Positions 38,068 to 49,612 are shown, numbered from the stretch's first letter. The stretch is 64,000 bases of DNA from Phlyctochytrium arcticum (GCA_025602905.1 JAHLKI010000013.1:558001-622000); one strand, 5' to 3'. Notes: generated from the letters alone by a model not told the origin. Program-made: numbers and translations.

Positions 38068-38748
38068 ATGGCTGACAATAACAACATCCCTGCGCTCAAA
38101 TACCACGAAAATTTATCCGAATATTTGACCGCCTCTACCACCCATCGCTGCCGCCGCCGATCTCAACTTCCAAGACGTCGTGCAGGAGGTGGAGCACCTC
38201 AAGTCTGTAAAGCGCCTTTGCACCGGTACGGGGGACAGCTATGTCACGCTGCTGGCGGAGGAGGAGGTCGAGGTCCGCCTCTTGAAGGTCCGCAGCAAGG
38301 TGGCTGGCGCGGGATCCGCCCCGCCATGAGCTATCCCTTTTTTGGCCCACGGGGCTGATATGGCCGCCATCCGGTCCGATGTAGCCTCCATTCGGGCCGC
38401 CCAACGCAACACCCGGGCGTTAGTTTGGGAACGCCCAGGCAGGTGCCTTACAGGCATTTCCCCCGTCGGCGCTGGCGAAGGAGCTGGAGGGCCTAGGGGA
38501 CCGTCCCACCTGGGCGGGGCTCGCACAGGTAATGCACCCCAATCCTGCGCTTGCTGTCGTGGGCAGTTTTCCGCCCAACTTTCCGGCCACTGGGAGAGCC
38601 CTTGCTGAGATGAATGCGGGGGAACTGACCTCTATGGCCATGTTTTATAATGACGAGTTCAGGATAGTTGCGGGCAATGACCTTCCACCACCAAAAGAGC
38701 AAAGTTTGCGGCATTCATTGGCTGCACAAACCCGGCAAATGAGGTAAG
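38068..38748 (+). pseudogene. Multicopy unknown family, copy B (frames broken)
   Basis: ATG 38068 follows a likely intron in the leader (donor near 38012, acceptor TTTCAG at 38062-38067). The start MADNNNIPALKYHENLSEYL is soon out of frame with QDVVQEVEHLKSVKRL, which is followed by TGTGDSYVTLLAEEEVEV and a stop at about 38330. Two further frames continue the match: AAIRSDVASIRAAQRNTRAL, then NPALAVVGSFPPNFPATGR with MAMFYNDEFRIVAG. The best reading is a decayed copy; undetected introns could rescue part of it. The 3' end continues towards an acceptor-like site at 38801. Confidence 0.5.
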
Positions 38749-39419
38749 ATTTGCTATTATTTTCGATATCACTTAAGTAGGTTTTCTAATAAGCTGTTAG
38801 TGCGGAAGACGCGGAGGGAGAGGCAGCAGTGGCAGTGGAGCTGAAGATGATCCCCAAAGAGACTTGTCTGAGAGATTCGATGTAAGTATAAAAATTGCCA
38901 TAAATTGCCAATTAACTCTGCTGCTCCTTCTGCTCTTCCTTTTCCCCCACTGTTCACCAAATGGCGATCATGCTACAAGTCCTCACCGACCTCAAAATCA
39001 TCAAGCAGCATCTTCTGAGCACCCAGTACACCCCTCACCACGCTACATCCGCTACTCCCGCTATCCTCCTACACCCAAACCCCACCTAGTGCTGATCCCC
39101 ATTGTGATGTATCTCAACCCCTTGTCAATATATTGATATTGCCATTTACTCTACGAACGGAATATTTTCAATATGTTTTGTGCTCACGCAGCTCTGGATA
39201 TCTCTTGGTTGAGCTGGTATTGGTACCAGAACGATGCATTGTCAGCGAGTTTTGCTACTGTGTTTGAGTTCTTGGACGTGAACACACCAGATGCCATGTT
39301 TGCCCCAGCCACGACGCCAACATTTTGGATCATGTTCGAGCCCTTGAGATCATCCTCTTGACCATTTTCTCTTGTAGCTAGCTTATCACCGTCTCACGTC
39401 CTGCTCCCGCGTACCTTTA

Positions 39420-39700
39420 TTCTTCTGGAAAAAGCCGCTCCCACAACCCCAGCCCCCCTCAAGCTCCTTTGCGAGCGGCGACAGGGGGAATGCCTGGCCT
39501 GCACTGCACCTGCCCAGGCGTTCCAAACCAACGCCCGGGTGTTGCGTTGGGCGGCTCAGATGGAGGCTACATCGGCCCGGATGGCGGCTTCATCGGCCCG
39601 GATGGAGGCTAAGTCGGCTCGGATGGCGGCTAACAGAGCCACAGCCCAATCCGGAGTTGGCCATATGAAAGCAGGGGTCAGCCATGTTACGAGACAACAC
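39420..39700 (-). pseudogene. Multicopy unknown family, copy C (fragment)
   Basis: On the minus strand this repeats units such as AAIRADLASIRADEAAIRA that match the central helix of copy B, and the DNA around 39515-39580 is a near-exact reverse complement of 38360-38440. An in-frame TGA replaces an Arg codon of copy B, and no C-terminal module was found, so it is a fragment. Confidence 0.55.
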
Positions 39701-39739
39701 TGCCCGTATAAACTTACTATGTTGAGATTGGGGTAAGGT

Positions 39740-40145
39740 GGTGAAAACAGCCAGCGCAGAGAAGGTCAAGTATGTGATTAAGACGCGGTAAAGGTTGAAG
39801 TTAGTATCCAGCTCCAGAAAATCAATGAAGGACCTCAAACATCAACTTACCAGAAGTGCAGAAAAGTGGCGGTTGAGGAGAAGGGGAATTTGACAGGTGC
39901 GACTTTTATAACGGATGGTAAGGAAACTACGCCGCCGTTTGGGTTTGCGAGCGGAGTTTGGCGTTGCTGAAACCGCACCAGTGCACCGCAAAGGCATTTG
40001 CGGTAGAGTCTTCTCGAGAGGGTATGACTTTCCTCCATTGAACCCACAGTAATCGAGCCAGCGATCGATGTCGCCTTTCTACTCCAATGACAGATGTCAG
40101 GACGGTTGGCAACTGGGAAAGGGCTTGCAAAATTTGTTTACAACT
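39740..40145. repeat. 5' flank of copy C, matching the flank of copy A
   Basis: The blocks CCAGAAAATCAATG, CGGAGTTTGG, ATGACTTTCCTCCATTGA and GCAAAATTTGTTTACAA occur in the same order as at 36.98-37.42 kb. Confidence 0.65.
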
Positions 40146-40490
40146 TGACGCTCAGATGTATGCTGCCAATGAGATGTAGTGCGTCCAGGACAATCATTTT
40201 TTTTCCGAGCCAATCTTCGCAGAGGACGTATGTCTAATTTGGTAAACTTGGCATTGTTGCATATGAAATCCCCCATCTTCTCCACAAGTTGTCTCAAGCA
40301 CTCAACTTCCACAAAAAGTTCAGCATACACAACAACTATCTCCATTAAAAAGTTTCATAAGTACACCAATTAAAAAACTATGTCGAAAAAGAAAAACGTG
40401 CGTGCAAAAGAGTCAGAGAGTGAGAATCAGAATTAGGAACAAAGAGTGTACATGGAAAAAGTATTGGTGTAGAGGTGAGGGTACGTGATT

Positions 40491-41646
40491 TTAGGTCAAC
40501 GGGTGTAGCTGGGAGTAGTCGGTAGGGATATCGAGATGTTGTTGTTGTTGGTGGTGATGTGAGTGATTGAGGGTAATGTTCTCGTTGGGAGTGGTCGGTG
40601 CCGGATTCAGAGGGTAAGCGTACGGTTCCGATCCAGTCTGATTTGGTCTACTCGAATTATGGTGTTGTTGTTGTGTCAGTGGTGAAGGAGTGGCAGGCGG
40701 CGGATACATGAAGATATCCGGTGTACTCATACTCCGACGGCGCCACGGCTGTTGTCGATGGTTTCGTCGTTGGAGAGTTGTGAGCTGGTGGACGGGTAAG
40801 GGTTGTTGGAATTGGTTCGGGTAGTAATTTTGAGTGGTGGGGTTGAAGGGGAGGGAGTAGTGGGGTGGGTTGGGAACCGGTGAGACGGGGAAGGATGGAT
40901 CGAAATGTTGTAATGGCATACGCTGTTGCTGTTGCTGCTGTTGATGTTGATGTTGATGTTGATGTTGGATCTGTTGCTGCTCTACCAAACCCGTTTGCGA
41001 CGGTTGCTGATGCCCATTCAGTGGCAGACTCTCAGACCCCGTCGTCCCACTCATACCGCCAAATTGGTACCCCGGATCCAACTGCCCAAGTTGCGGCTGT
41101 GATTGCGGCTGTTGCTGCATATACTGCTCGCCCAAATGCAAAAGTTCAAATTCGTGAGTGGTGCTTTGTAACAATTCGGGATCAAGCGGGAGGTCTGATG
41201 CCGTGTTGTGAGTTGCCGTAGCCCCATCTGGACCAGGGTATCCATGCGTCAAATCATCAGATGTTAACGTCATATCCGGGTTGGTCGCCTCCCATGCCGT
41301 ATACGGCTGCTGCTGAAATGCATCCATTTGGTCCTGCTGAATACCGCCAAAACCCAGATGGGTCGCTGGCTTTTGGTCACTGGGCATATCTGCTGGATTG
41401 AATGACATGTCTACATGGGTGCTCAAGTCTTGGTGGTAGTGTCCCTGTTGTGGAGGCGGCGGCGGTTGCTGCAGCTGGTCGGGTATTACTGATGGGGGTC
41501 GGATGGGCAAATCGCTGTCACTGATAACGGTAGCGCTGGACGAAAAGCTGGCCCGATGCGTCCGTCCGGTAGTGGATAGCGTCTCGAAATGCGGTTGAGT
41601 GCCTTGTTGTTGTTGTTGTGGATGCGAATGGTGATCGTCCTGTTGA

Positions 41647-41678
<32 letters not shown>

Positions 41679-44111
41679 ATAGTCCAAATCCACATGTTGT
41701 AGCGGAAACTGTCCCGAAGCCTGGACAGAAGGTCCCGCCGAAAAAGTGTCATCTTGTTCTACAGCCACATCCGGAATCCCCGACAAGTGCGAGTTTTGCG
41801 ACAAATACGGTCGTCCCGACCATCCCGGTAATGAAGTCGGTGGCTCAAAAAGCGAGTGTCGGCGACTGACCATCCGATTCGGAAAGTATGGATGATGCTG
41901 GTGGGGTTTGAGCAGTGGGGTGTTGTTGGTCGTCCCGGTACGTGCATTTATACCGTTGGTGGCAGTGCTATTGGCGCCATTGACAAAGTAGGGCTGGGAA
42001 TGAAGTGCTGCTGGGTGGGCGTTTGAAGAGCGCAAGAGACTGGGCCGACGCGCAGAGGCAAATGACGGGGATGGCGGGTTGGACCTGGCCGGGCTGACGG
42101 GGACCGAGACCCCCTGTAACTCTGCCAGACATTCACTGCAGTTGCTAAGGTTGTGCCGACAGAGGTACTGGGAGAGGGAGACGTGGGATGCGGCCGGTGA
42201 CGGGTAACTGGGCGACGGTAAATGGGGGGATAGTTGCTGGTGATTATTGCAATCCGCCGGAGCCGATCCCGGCTGTTGCTGCGGCTGGTGAATATCGGGT
42301 AGGGAATGGTGTCGGGCCGAAGCTGAACCACCCAAGTAGGGATGTTGATCTGCGCTGTTCGTGCGGGCTAGGTGGGCAAATACGTTCAGATTATCACTTG
42401 AGCGAATGCGAGTCACCAATGGTTTGAGTCCCTTGGCGGCAGAAGCCAGAGAAGGTCGTCGCCGGACCGGTCCACTCATGGCAGGTTTGTTGCTCAGAAT
42501 AGTGTTGCTTTGGTTGTTGTAAACTTGAGTGTGTGGTGGCAAGCGTTGATGGCCCAACGTGACTTGATGAGGAGGCTGCTGTGGTTCCTCGGGTATGGTG
42601 TCTGTAGCCGCAATCGAGTAGTGACGATTTGGTGATGCTTCTGGCGTGATGATTGAAATATTAGATGGCGCTACGCTGTGCATGGTATCCTTTGATCCCA
42701 ATAGGTGTTGCGAGGCACTGTCATTCGACGACATCACAAAGGGAGGTGTACTGCCATCGGCACCGTTGGATGTCGCAACATCTACAGCCTGGTCGTCATT
42801 CTCATCCCTGAACGCCTGGAGCCGTTCCCTCAACATCGCGCCTTGTTCTGCGCTCAGCGTCCTTGACCGTCGCAGACCCTCATTGGCATCGATAAACGCG
42901 GACCGTTCCAATAGCCCGCCGACTGATCCCCTCTTTTGGTCCAACTTGAGTTTTGCCCGTTTATTCTGAAACCAGACTTGGACGGACCGACTCGTCATGC
43001 CCAATCGTTCGGCCACACTGGCCCGAACCGCCGCGCTCGGCATCGGATCGGCCATGAAAGCTTGTTGGAGGATGGCGAGCTGCGTTGCTGTTGTTCGTAC
43101 GCGCTTCTTTTTGGGTGTCGTTTCCTCACGGATGATTTGCTCCTTGACTGACTCTACTGTCGCATTGATGAAATGCATGTTGTCTGTCTCGTCCACAAAG
43201 ATGGTGGCACCCGGGGGCGGAGAGGGCGACGAGCCGTCATGCTCGGAAGGTTCTGCTGCACTGGCGGTACCCAGGATATCAAGCCCACCAACATCTTGCT
43301 CCACTTCAATATCGTTCTCCTCCGAATGGGAATTGCTGGCGCCTCCCGACACTCCTGGTTCGTTCTTGACGACTGAAATCACCGAGCCCCGCCTTGGGTC
43401 TGGGCCTGAGCCTGAGCCTGCGTGCCCAAACGACTGTGAGGAAGATTGTTCTGTTTTGAAGGTATAAACTTGCGGATGATCGAGCTGGGAGGATGATGAG
43501 ATGGAGTCCAGGTCAGACAAGGGTTGAGTTGGATGTTGGGGTTGATGCTGTTCATGTGGATGCTGCTGCTGCTCGTGTGATGGCTGCTGATGCGGGTACT
43601 GCTGTTGCTGGTGAAATGCTGGTGGTTGATGCCGATGCTGATGCTGATGATGATGCTGTTGTTGCTGCTGTTGCGAGTGCTGCTGGTGATGATGTGGGGT
43701 GCCTGGATCCTGGTACAAGTGGTGATGCTGTTTCTGAAATTGGGGCAAGTCGGGAAAGAATGGATTGTGGCCGGCGGATGCATCAGGGATGATAGAGGCC
43801 GAGATGGGAGAATACAGATTTGCTGCACCACCCCCACCCCCACCACCGGGTGGGGACAGGGGCAAGAGCTGCATGTGGTGCTGCATGGCCGAGTAAGCCA
43901 CGGGCGGAGCACTCATCGGTCCCAGATTACTACGAGTAGAGTCTTGCATGGCCAGCGGCCGCTGGTGCTGATGTTGCCCCTGTTGATCGGAAAACACTGA
44001 TGCATCCTGGGTGTGGGTGTGGTGGTGGTGGTGTTGCTCGAGGGTCTGGTTGGGCAGGGCGAGCGTCATGCGGGGCATGCCTGGCTGGCGACGCTCATGC
44101 AGGTATGCCAT
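40491..44111 (-). CDS. Large Q/H-rich homeodomain transcription factor
   Basis: One exon of 1206 codons. The homeodomain sits at about residues 334-393: KKKRVRTTATQLAILQQAF, then RLGMTSRSVQVWFQNKRAKL, with the WFQNKRAK recognition helix intact. Basic residues just before it should form a nuclear signal. The rest is low complexity: long Gln and His tracts (repeated CAG/CAC codons), Pro-rich and Ser-rich parts, usual for fungal activators or prion-like regions. A Cys/His cluster (YLCRHNLSNCSECL, near 42120-42170) could bind metal. The frame stays open without ATG for some 40 codons upstream to a possible acceptor (TTTAG) at about 44211, so an upstream exon may add residues. The target genes are unknown. 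Confidence 0.88.
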
Positions 44112-45813
44112 GGCACCTTGACTGACAGGTACCGGCGGTACGTTTGCTGACTGTGGGGTTCTTGCTGCCCCCTGGAAATTGAATGTAGCGTTACCGCGGG
44201 ATTTGCCGGATGCTAAACGAATGCAAAAAGTTGATGAGCGGGGGATGCAGGTTACAAAGTGCTGTCAAAACGTACCAGTACACTCGGGCCCTCCCCAAAC
44301 TGAGATTGACGACGGACAGGCCGACACCCAGGTTGAACGAATGATGTTCCCGCCCAAGGTGAGTAAGAAAAAGCTGCCTTGTGCTGCCGGTCCAACAGAC
44401 GTTGATTTTGTTGTTGTTTAGTTATGTGTCTTTTGCCGAGGCATACACCACACCGTCGCTTGTATTGAAAAAGTGTTGACCGGTTGCTCCTATTATGATA
44501 TTCCTCCTACTGTTCCTAACTCAGTACTTCCTGGTAGTCCTCCGTCGGCTTCGATATAGAGTGCTCCTAGTGTTCAACCTCAACCAAAGTCGGTTGTTAA
44601 GTGGGCCCCGCTACAATATAGTCCTATTATATCTGCTCAAAACCCCGCCAGCGACGACGACCGACGCGGTTATGCCCAACTTCCAGCCTCTTCCAGCCTC
44701 GTACACGTGAACATCGGAACCTCGACCTTTTTTACACGGTGGGCGTACCATTTCCTTATACCCGATTGCTTGCCTCCTATTGCAAGATCTGGGCGGATTC
44801 CCTTGGATTTCTTGACGGCAAGCCGCTGCCAGGCTGTGGCATCAATACTCGAGTATCATATTGATCAAACCCACGACGACAACCGAACGGCGACCTTGTT
44901 GGTCCGGCGGATGTTTTGCCGGAGCCTGATTAACGTTTGCATCAAGCTTATACGATTTAAAGCTCCTCAGAGTGGAAAGTACTGTAACTTAAACGGGTCC
45001 GCCCAAAAGGGCTTATATGGGATGTACCAGGGAGATGGCCGGGTCCGCCGGAGCGGTGGAAAAAGCAGAGCCAAAATGTGTCGTCCTGGTTGACCATCCT
45101 GACCAGAGCGGTACAACTTGGTGTAATATCGCTGATGCATGATGAGCGCTTATATATCATACTCGAGTATATGGGCTTTCCGATTTCCGGCTGGAACTTG
45201 GAAAGTATCGATTTTTTTGTTTTTGTTTTGCAAACGGATGTTTTATAGTGGAGATTTGTCCACTACTTTTTTTGATTTCAAAGATTCTGAAAAAAAATAA
45301 AATGCTGGAGCTCCCATTACCCACAATTGCGCTTCAACAAGAACCTTTCACATAGGCCATTGCCCCCTCACAATACGATCTTACTTCGATCAATGGCATC
45401 TAAGCTTGGCATGTCGAGTGATAGAGTCCGGGTATGTGGTTGTCATCAAAGATGGCTGACCCATCAATGCCATAGCACGCTCCGTACGCAGATGGAACAA
45501 AAAAAAAGGTGGAACAGACCCGGGCATCGTTTTTGTCTAAACCAGCCAAAGCAACGCCCAACCAACGCCGCCAAAATGTGTGTCTCTGTGTTATAAATGG
45601 GCACGTATGCACAACACAATTCATTAATGTGAGAGGTAGAAAAAGATTGGGTCTACTGTTCAAAAGTCATCCCAGATGGCCCGAGATGGAATTGTTCTGC
45701 TATCATATTATTTAGTCGCGGGGCTTGGCAAGTGGTCCCCCAACAGCGGCGGTGCGGCGAAGTTGAAAGTTCACGAACACGCCTCAATGAGTTCATGAAC
45801 AGCGATCAATGCG
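44112..45813. other. Long intergenic region
   Basis: It contains the homeobox gene promoter or upstream exon (about 44112-44400) and then 1.4 kb without a convincing frame. The palindrome ATACTCGAGTAT occurs twice (near 44848 and 45160). No RNA gene was recognised. Confidence 0.4.
45806..45813 (+). repeat. Left target site duplication TCAATGCG
   Basis: It is identical to 46728-46735 on the far side of the inverted-repeat element. Confidence 0.9.
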
Positions 45814-46727
45814 TGGGCGCGAGTATTCCGTACCATGAAAATTAGTATTCCGTACAACGTTTCTGTGAAATGTTCTCATTTGCCTTTTATGGGCCGTAAT
45901 ATAACTCTTCCAAGCTTAAATTGTCGGAGTTTCCGTGAAGACGGTGAAGAGTCCTGAAGTTGCGTGAACTTGCGTCCGCGGCCGCCAGAACGTCAGTTGC
46001 CTTGCGTATATTTGAGCGTTACGATTGCCCTTGTTCCTTACAATCAGCCCTTACCTTGTCTGAGGTACCCTGTGACGTTACTCCCAATAGTGCGCATAGC
46101 AACGAAGTACGTACGGACGATCCATCTGCTCTTGACCCGCGGCAATCTGACCTGCAGTGACAATGCGCTGCCGCACGCTGCCGGGTCAAGTGAAGCGGCG
46201 TCTATAAGGCTATAGGGAATCCTGCTCCCGGCGCACTCTCCAATCTTGGGATCGAGGAGCCGCAGTGTCCAGATCAGCAATTGCGTTATTCTGACCCACC
46301 AAATTGTGCTTTGCAGTAGGCTTACCCCTACCCCTGCCAATTCGAAAAACCTGCCTATCCATAGACTCTACATGCTACAGCAGTAAGAGTACTGCAATCC
46401 CATCAATCATCGCCCGAATGAAGATTCTGAACCGTAGGTGAGCCTACGATGCATTTGATACATCCGCATCATGGCATTCAATAATGATATCATTTCTACC
46501 GTGGAGTAGAGTAGATCATGTACAAGAGTAGGAGTGTAGTTGGCGCGGTGAAGGCCGGTCTGAACACTGGTCAGAAGCAGGGTCAGAAGGACAACAAAGG
46601 GCTTCAAGGCAACTCCGACAATTTAAGCTTGGAAGAGCTATATTACGGCCCATAAAAGGCAAATGAGACATTTCACAGAAACGTTGTACGGAATACTAAC
46701 TTTCATGGTACGGAATAAAAGCGCCCA
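45814..46727. mobile_element. Nonautonomous TIR DNA transposon, 914 bp, with 8-bp target duplication
   Basis: The first about 117 bases (45814-45930) and the last about 116 (46612-46727, inverted) match with only a few differences. Both ends start TGGGCGC and share TATTCCGTACCATGAAA. The element is flanked on both sides by TCAATGCG (45806-45813 and 46728-46735), a perfect 8-bp target site duplication. The interior has no transposase; a 66-codon minus-strand frame at 46407-46607 begins with a signal-peptide-like run but is probably chance. An 8-bp duplication fits hAT, P or MULE-like families; the long inverted repeats favour a MULE-like element. Confidence 0.9.
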
Positions 46728-46735
46728 TCAATGCG
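46728..46735 (+). repeat. Right target site duplication TCAATGCG
   Basis: It is identical to 45806-45813. Confidence 0.9.
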
Positions 46736-47619
46736 TATGATAGTTCCTTTGCCGGCACAAAATCAAACATCTGAGATATGATATTGTGTCAGACAGAGAA
46801 AGCGCCCCACCATGTTTTAATACTCTAAGCTTGATCTATATATCGAACGATCTTGAGATCATCTGTTCATGGGGTTTCCAGTGAGTTTTATTCATGTGGG
46901 GGAAGGTTCGCCGCCCGTCGCCCGAGTTTTCCATTGATGGGAAATATATGGTCGTGCCGACTCAGTGGGTTTCAATCAAATGATGAATGTCACAGATGAA
47001 TCGATAAAATGGGTTCTGGTTCAGCAAAAAGCCAACCCGCTGGGTCCATATGCTACTTATAACTGATGAACATGGACTCTGGCACATTTACTTGCTATAT
47101 AACTTTGACTTGGGGGCATCACTAACTATCATCTGTCAAAGTTCAAACGGCAACTGGTCTGGGAACAGTCATTCACCCGCGGATAAAGAGGGCTCCGCCC
47201 TGTATCACAATGACATTCCGCCGGTGTTTGCCAACGCTGGCAAAAAGGATGAGAGGAGGAGGATCTTGTTTTGGATTTTGTACATGTTATTTACAAAGGT
47301 TTTGATAAGCAGCCGTTTCGCAGCAGTCCGAACTGGGGCGATGTTCAGCGATGCTCATGTCTCATTAACAGAAACCCTCAATTTAATTAATCATACTGTC
47401 CAGGGTAATGTGCGTCGTGGAATAGCATGTACAGAAGGACTAGGATTAGGATTAGTGTAAATATACCTAGAAGAACAGAGGCGTCCTGTGCCGCATAATA
47501 GGTGAGAGGTCTGCAAGACAAATAATGAAGTAAGGTTTTGCCAAGTGACGTGAGCTACGACGAGCGACGACAAGGGCGGGGATACGAGGGCAGCATGGAT
47601 GCAGAATCTGGCCAAATGA
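46736..47619. other. Intergenic region
   Basis: A 136-codon plus-strand frame (47050-47460) is the longest here but shows no family features. No RNA gene was recognised. Confidence 0.35.
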
Positions 47620-48288
47620 TCAAGAACCGCGACACTTCTTCTCGTGTGTCTTGGTGTTCGATGAGCTTGACATCGTTCGACCGCATTTGGTGCAAGGCCT
47701 GTTGTTGACGTGTACGTTCAGGTAGTGCCTCCGTGCCTGAGCCGCGGTGGGATACGTGAGGGTACAAGTGGTTTCCTCGCAAGGGTGTGTGGGCGCGGCC
47801 GCTCCCACTGCCGGGTGAGCACTGGCCGGGTGCTCGACCATCGACCTTTCTCCGCGCACGAATATGGGCACCTGTTGCACAGAAAGGTGCGCCGTTGCCA
47901 GCTCACATCTTTTGGCACTCGTTACCATGACCGACGCTGTAGGTCTCAGGGGATCTCGCTCCACAGAATCCCCAGGTTGCGTACTCGAACGACCGGCACC
48001 CTTGTCTAGACCCTTATGGCAGTACTGGACGTGTGTGTCCGGGATCTGCTTGCTAGGAAAGGATGCAACGCATCCAGGCATCCCACACTTGAATGGCTGT
48101 GGTTTGTCACAGTGCGCAGCATTCTTGACAAGAATGCTGCGCACTGTGACAACCATGAGAGGAGGTCGGCGAGAGTGAGGGGAGTGTCCTCGTCGAAGCC
48201 CTCCGGCGGGCCCGTGGCGCGCGAGGAAAGCGAGGAAGTCATGGGTAGCTGATCGCTGACAGGCACTGAGGGTGAGCAGAAGTTCCAT
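47620..48288 (-). CDS. C2H2 zinc-finger protein
   Basis: From the first ATG in frame (48288) this is 222 codons. Zinc-finger patterns are FKCGMPGCVASFPSK with THVQYCH, HPCEETTCTLTYPTA with RRHYLNVH, and RPCTKCGRTM with THEKKC, the last ending the protein. The linkers between finger 1 and finger 2 are long, so it is not a tandem array. Upstream of finger 1 the frame crosses a 49-bp hairpin (48104-48152). It could be a DNA-binding regulator or a relic of a transposon-encoded protein; it may also be 5' incomplete. Confidence 0.55.
   Translation of the reverse strand: MELLLTLSACQRSATHDFLAFLARHGPAGGLRRGHSPHSRRPPLMVVTVRSILVKNAAHCDKPQPFKCGMPGCVASFPSKQIPDTHVQYCHKGLDKGAGRSSTQPGDSVERDPLRPTASVMVTSAKRCELATAHLSVQQVPIFVRGERSMVEHPASAHPAVGAAAPTHPCEETTCTLTYPTAAQARRHYLNVHVNNRPCTKCGRTMSSSSNTKTHEKKCRGS
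48104..48152. repeat. Near-perfect palindrome, 24-bp arms
   Basis: TTGTCACAGTGCGCAGC-type arms 48104-48127 and 48129-48152 are exact reverse complements around a single central base. It lies inside the zinc-finger ORF. The outer 15 bases resemble those of the palindrome at 49553-49612, with four transition differences. Confidence 0.85.
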
Positions 48289-48801
48289 AAATGCAGCAGC
48301 CGTCGTTTTCGTTGTTGGTCGTTGATCTTTTCCCTTGAACGTCAAATCTTTAGCCAAAAAGTTAGACTCGGAGTCGGAGTCTGTTAGAGACAGTCATCAC
48401 GGAAGTGGCGCAGTTTGGGCCATCAACTATTTCGCGTCACGCTCGCAAGACTCGCAAACTGGGATTTCACGAAGGATCTTGACCAAGATGGCTCTCAGTG
48501 ATACAAGAGGTGAGGTGGTCGTTTCTGGAGGCAAGTGCAAGCATCAATTCGTCTTGCGGCAACGTCCTGGTGTTCCGCGCGGATTTTGAGCCTTTGAATG
48601 CGCCCGTTAGGGAGTGTTCAGGGGCAAGATGCTTGCTAGTGCGAAAACGGCAACTCTCCGTCTGGCGATGACATCCCGACAGTCACGCGCGGAGATTGAC
48701 TTACTTGGTGTGGCCGTTGGGGCGGATCTGTGAGGAGCTGCCTGACGCCCGCCCCTCTTAGCCTGTGATTTACGACCTTCTTATTTTGCTAACCGCTCCA
48801 T

Positions 48802-49567
48802 TTGAAAGATCCTCTTTGCACTGCTCTGATCACATTCCGCGATACAGTTAGCCCGTCTGAATGGCGGATTGTGAACACGGTAGACTTTTTCATCCAGAAA
48901 AAGGTCGAGTATCAGTCACCCGAAAAGGTTCAAGACTTTCTGTCGACGGTGTTCAATACCAAAGAGGAACCATTACTTTCCGCCCCCAAGAAAAATAAGG
49001 TGAAAGCCGCTTCATTTCGAAAAGCTACAGGAATTCGCCTGAACGCGGAAGTACTTGATGAGGAGATGACTCGCTGGAAAAATCACGTTAGTATACTTCG
49101 TATTCATCTCCAGAAAGCTTCCCTAATGACCCCCTCATCACCTTCAGGATACTTGCACCAAACTCAAGAAGTCTAACGAAGCAGCAGCCAAGATATTGGA
49201 GGAACAATTAGAAGCTACCGAACTTCAAGCCTCATTACAACTTTTAAACGAAAACAACAATTTCGAGTCGTACGGACCGACCAAATTAATGGTAAAACTT
49301 ATTTTAAAACCTTTTGTTTGTTTGCCATATACTAAGTAACCGGACCGGCTGAAGGTGAAGAATCGGCAGATGAGATCGGACTCAAATGCATCAGCTCCGA
49401 AAAGTACATCTCCAGTATCAACTGAAAAGTGCCCGCGTGCATCCGAACTCCCAGCTTGCACCTTTGATCCGTTCGTGGACGAGGACGAACACATTGTGCT
49501 GACTAAGAGACGGAAATTGAACTTCCCTAACCTCGCGACTCCAGAAAAACCTTGTCATAGTGCATAA
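48802..49567 (+). CDS. Unidentified intron-containing gene (5' end not found)
   Basis: Three exons join in frame: about 48811-49086, 49149-49290 and 49355-49567. The introns are GTTAGT...TTCAG and GTAAAA...GAAG. The product has a helical N-terminal half (SPSEWRIVNTVDFFIQKKVEY), a Glu/Leu/Asn-rich segment likely to be coiled coil (AAAKILEEQLEATELQASL) and a Lys/Ser/Pro tail. An acceptor-like TTTGAAAG precedes 48811, so a first exon with the ATG lies upstream but was not identified. The stop codon at 49565-49567 falls inside the 60-bp palindrome. The function is unknown. Confidence 0.5.
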
Positions 49568-49612
49568 CAAATCCCATAGTATATACTATGGGATTTGTTA
49601 TGCACTATGACA
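49553..49612. repeat. Perfect 60-bp palindrome
   Basis: Positions 49553-49582 are the exact reverse complement of 49583-49612, with no spacer (centre CATAGTATATACTATG). It contains the stop codon of the preceding gene and marks the point where the DNA becomes AT-rich, so it may be the boundary of the virus-like element or a fused pair of inverted terminal repeats. Confidence 0.95.

Noticed and set aside
41618..43792. Plus-strand frames within the homeobox gene
   Set aside because: Low-complexity antisense shadows of CAG/CAC repeats.
46407..46607. 66-codon frame with a signal-peptide-like start inside the TIR element
   Set aside because: Too short, no homologue recognised, and the host element appears nonautonomous.
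47050..47460. 136-codon plus-strand frame
   Set aside because: No signal, domain, splice context or codon pattern supports it.
47435..47460. GGATTA repeats resembling telomere sequence
   Set aside because: Only two to three imperfect units; far too few for an interstitial telomere.
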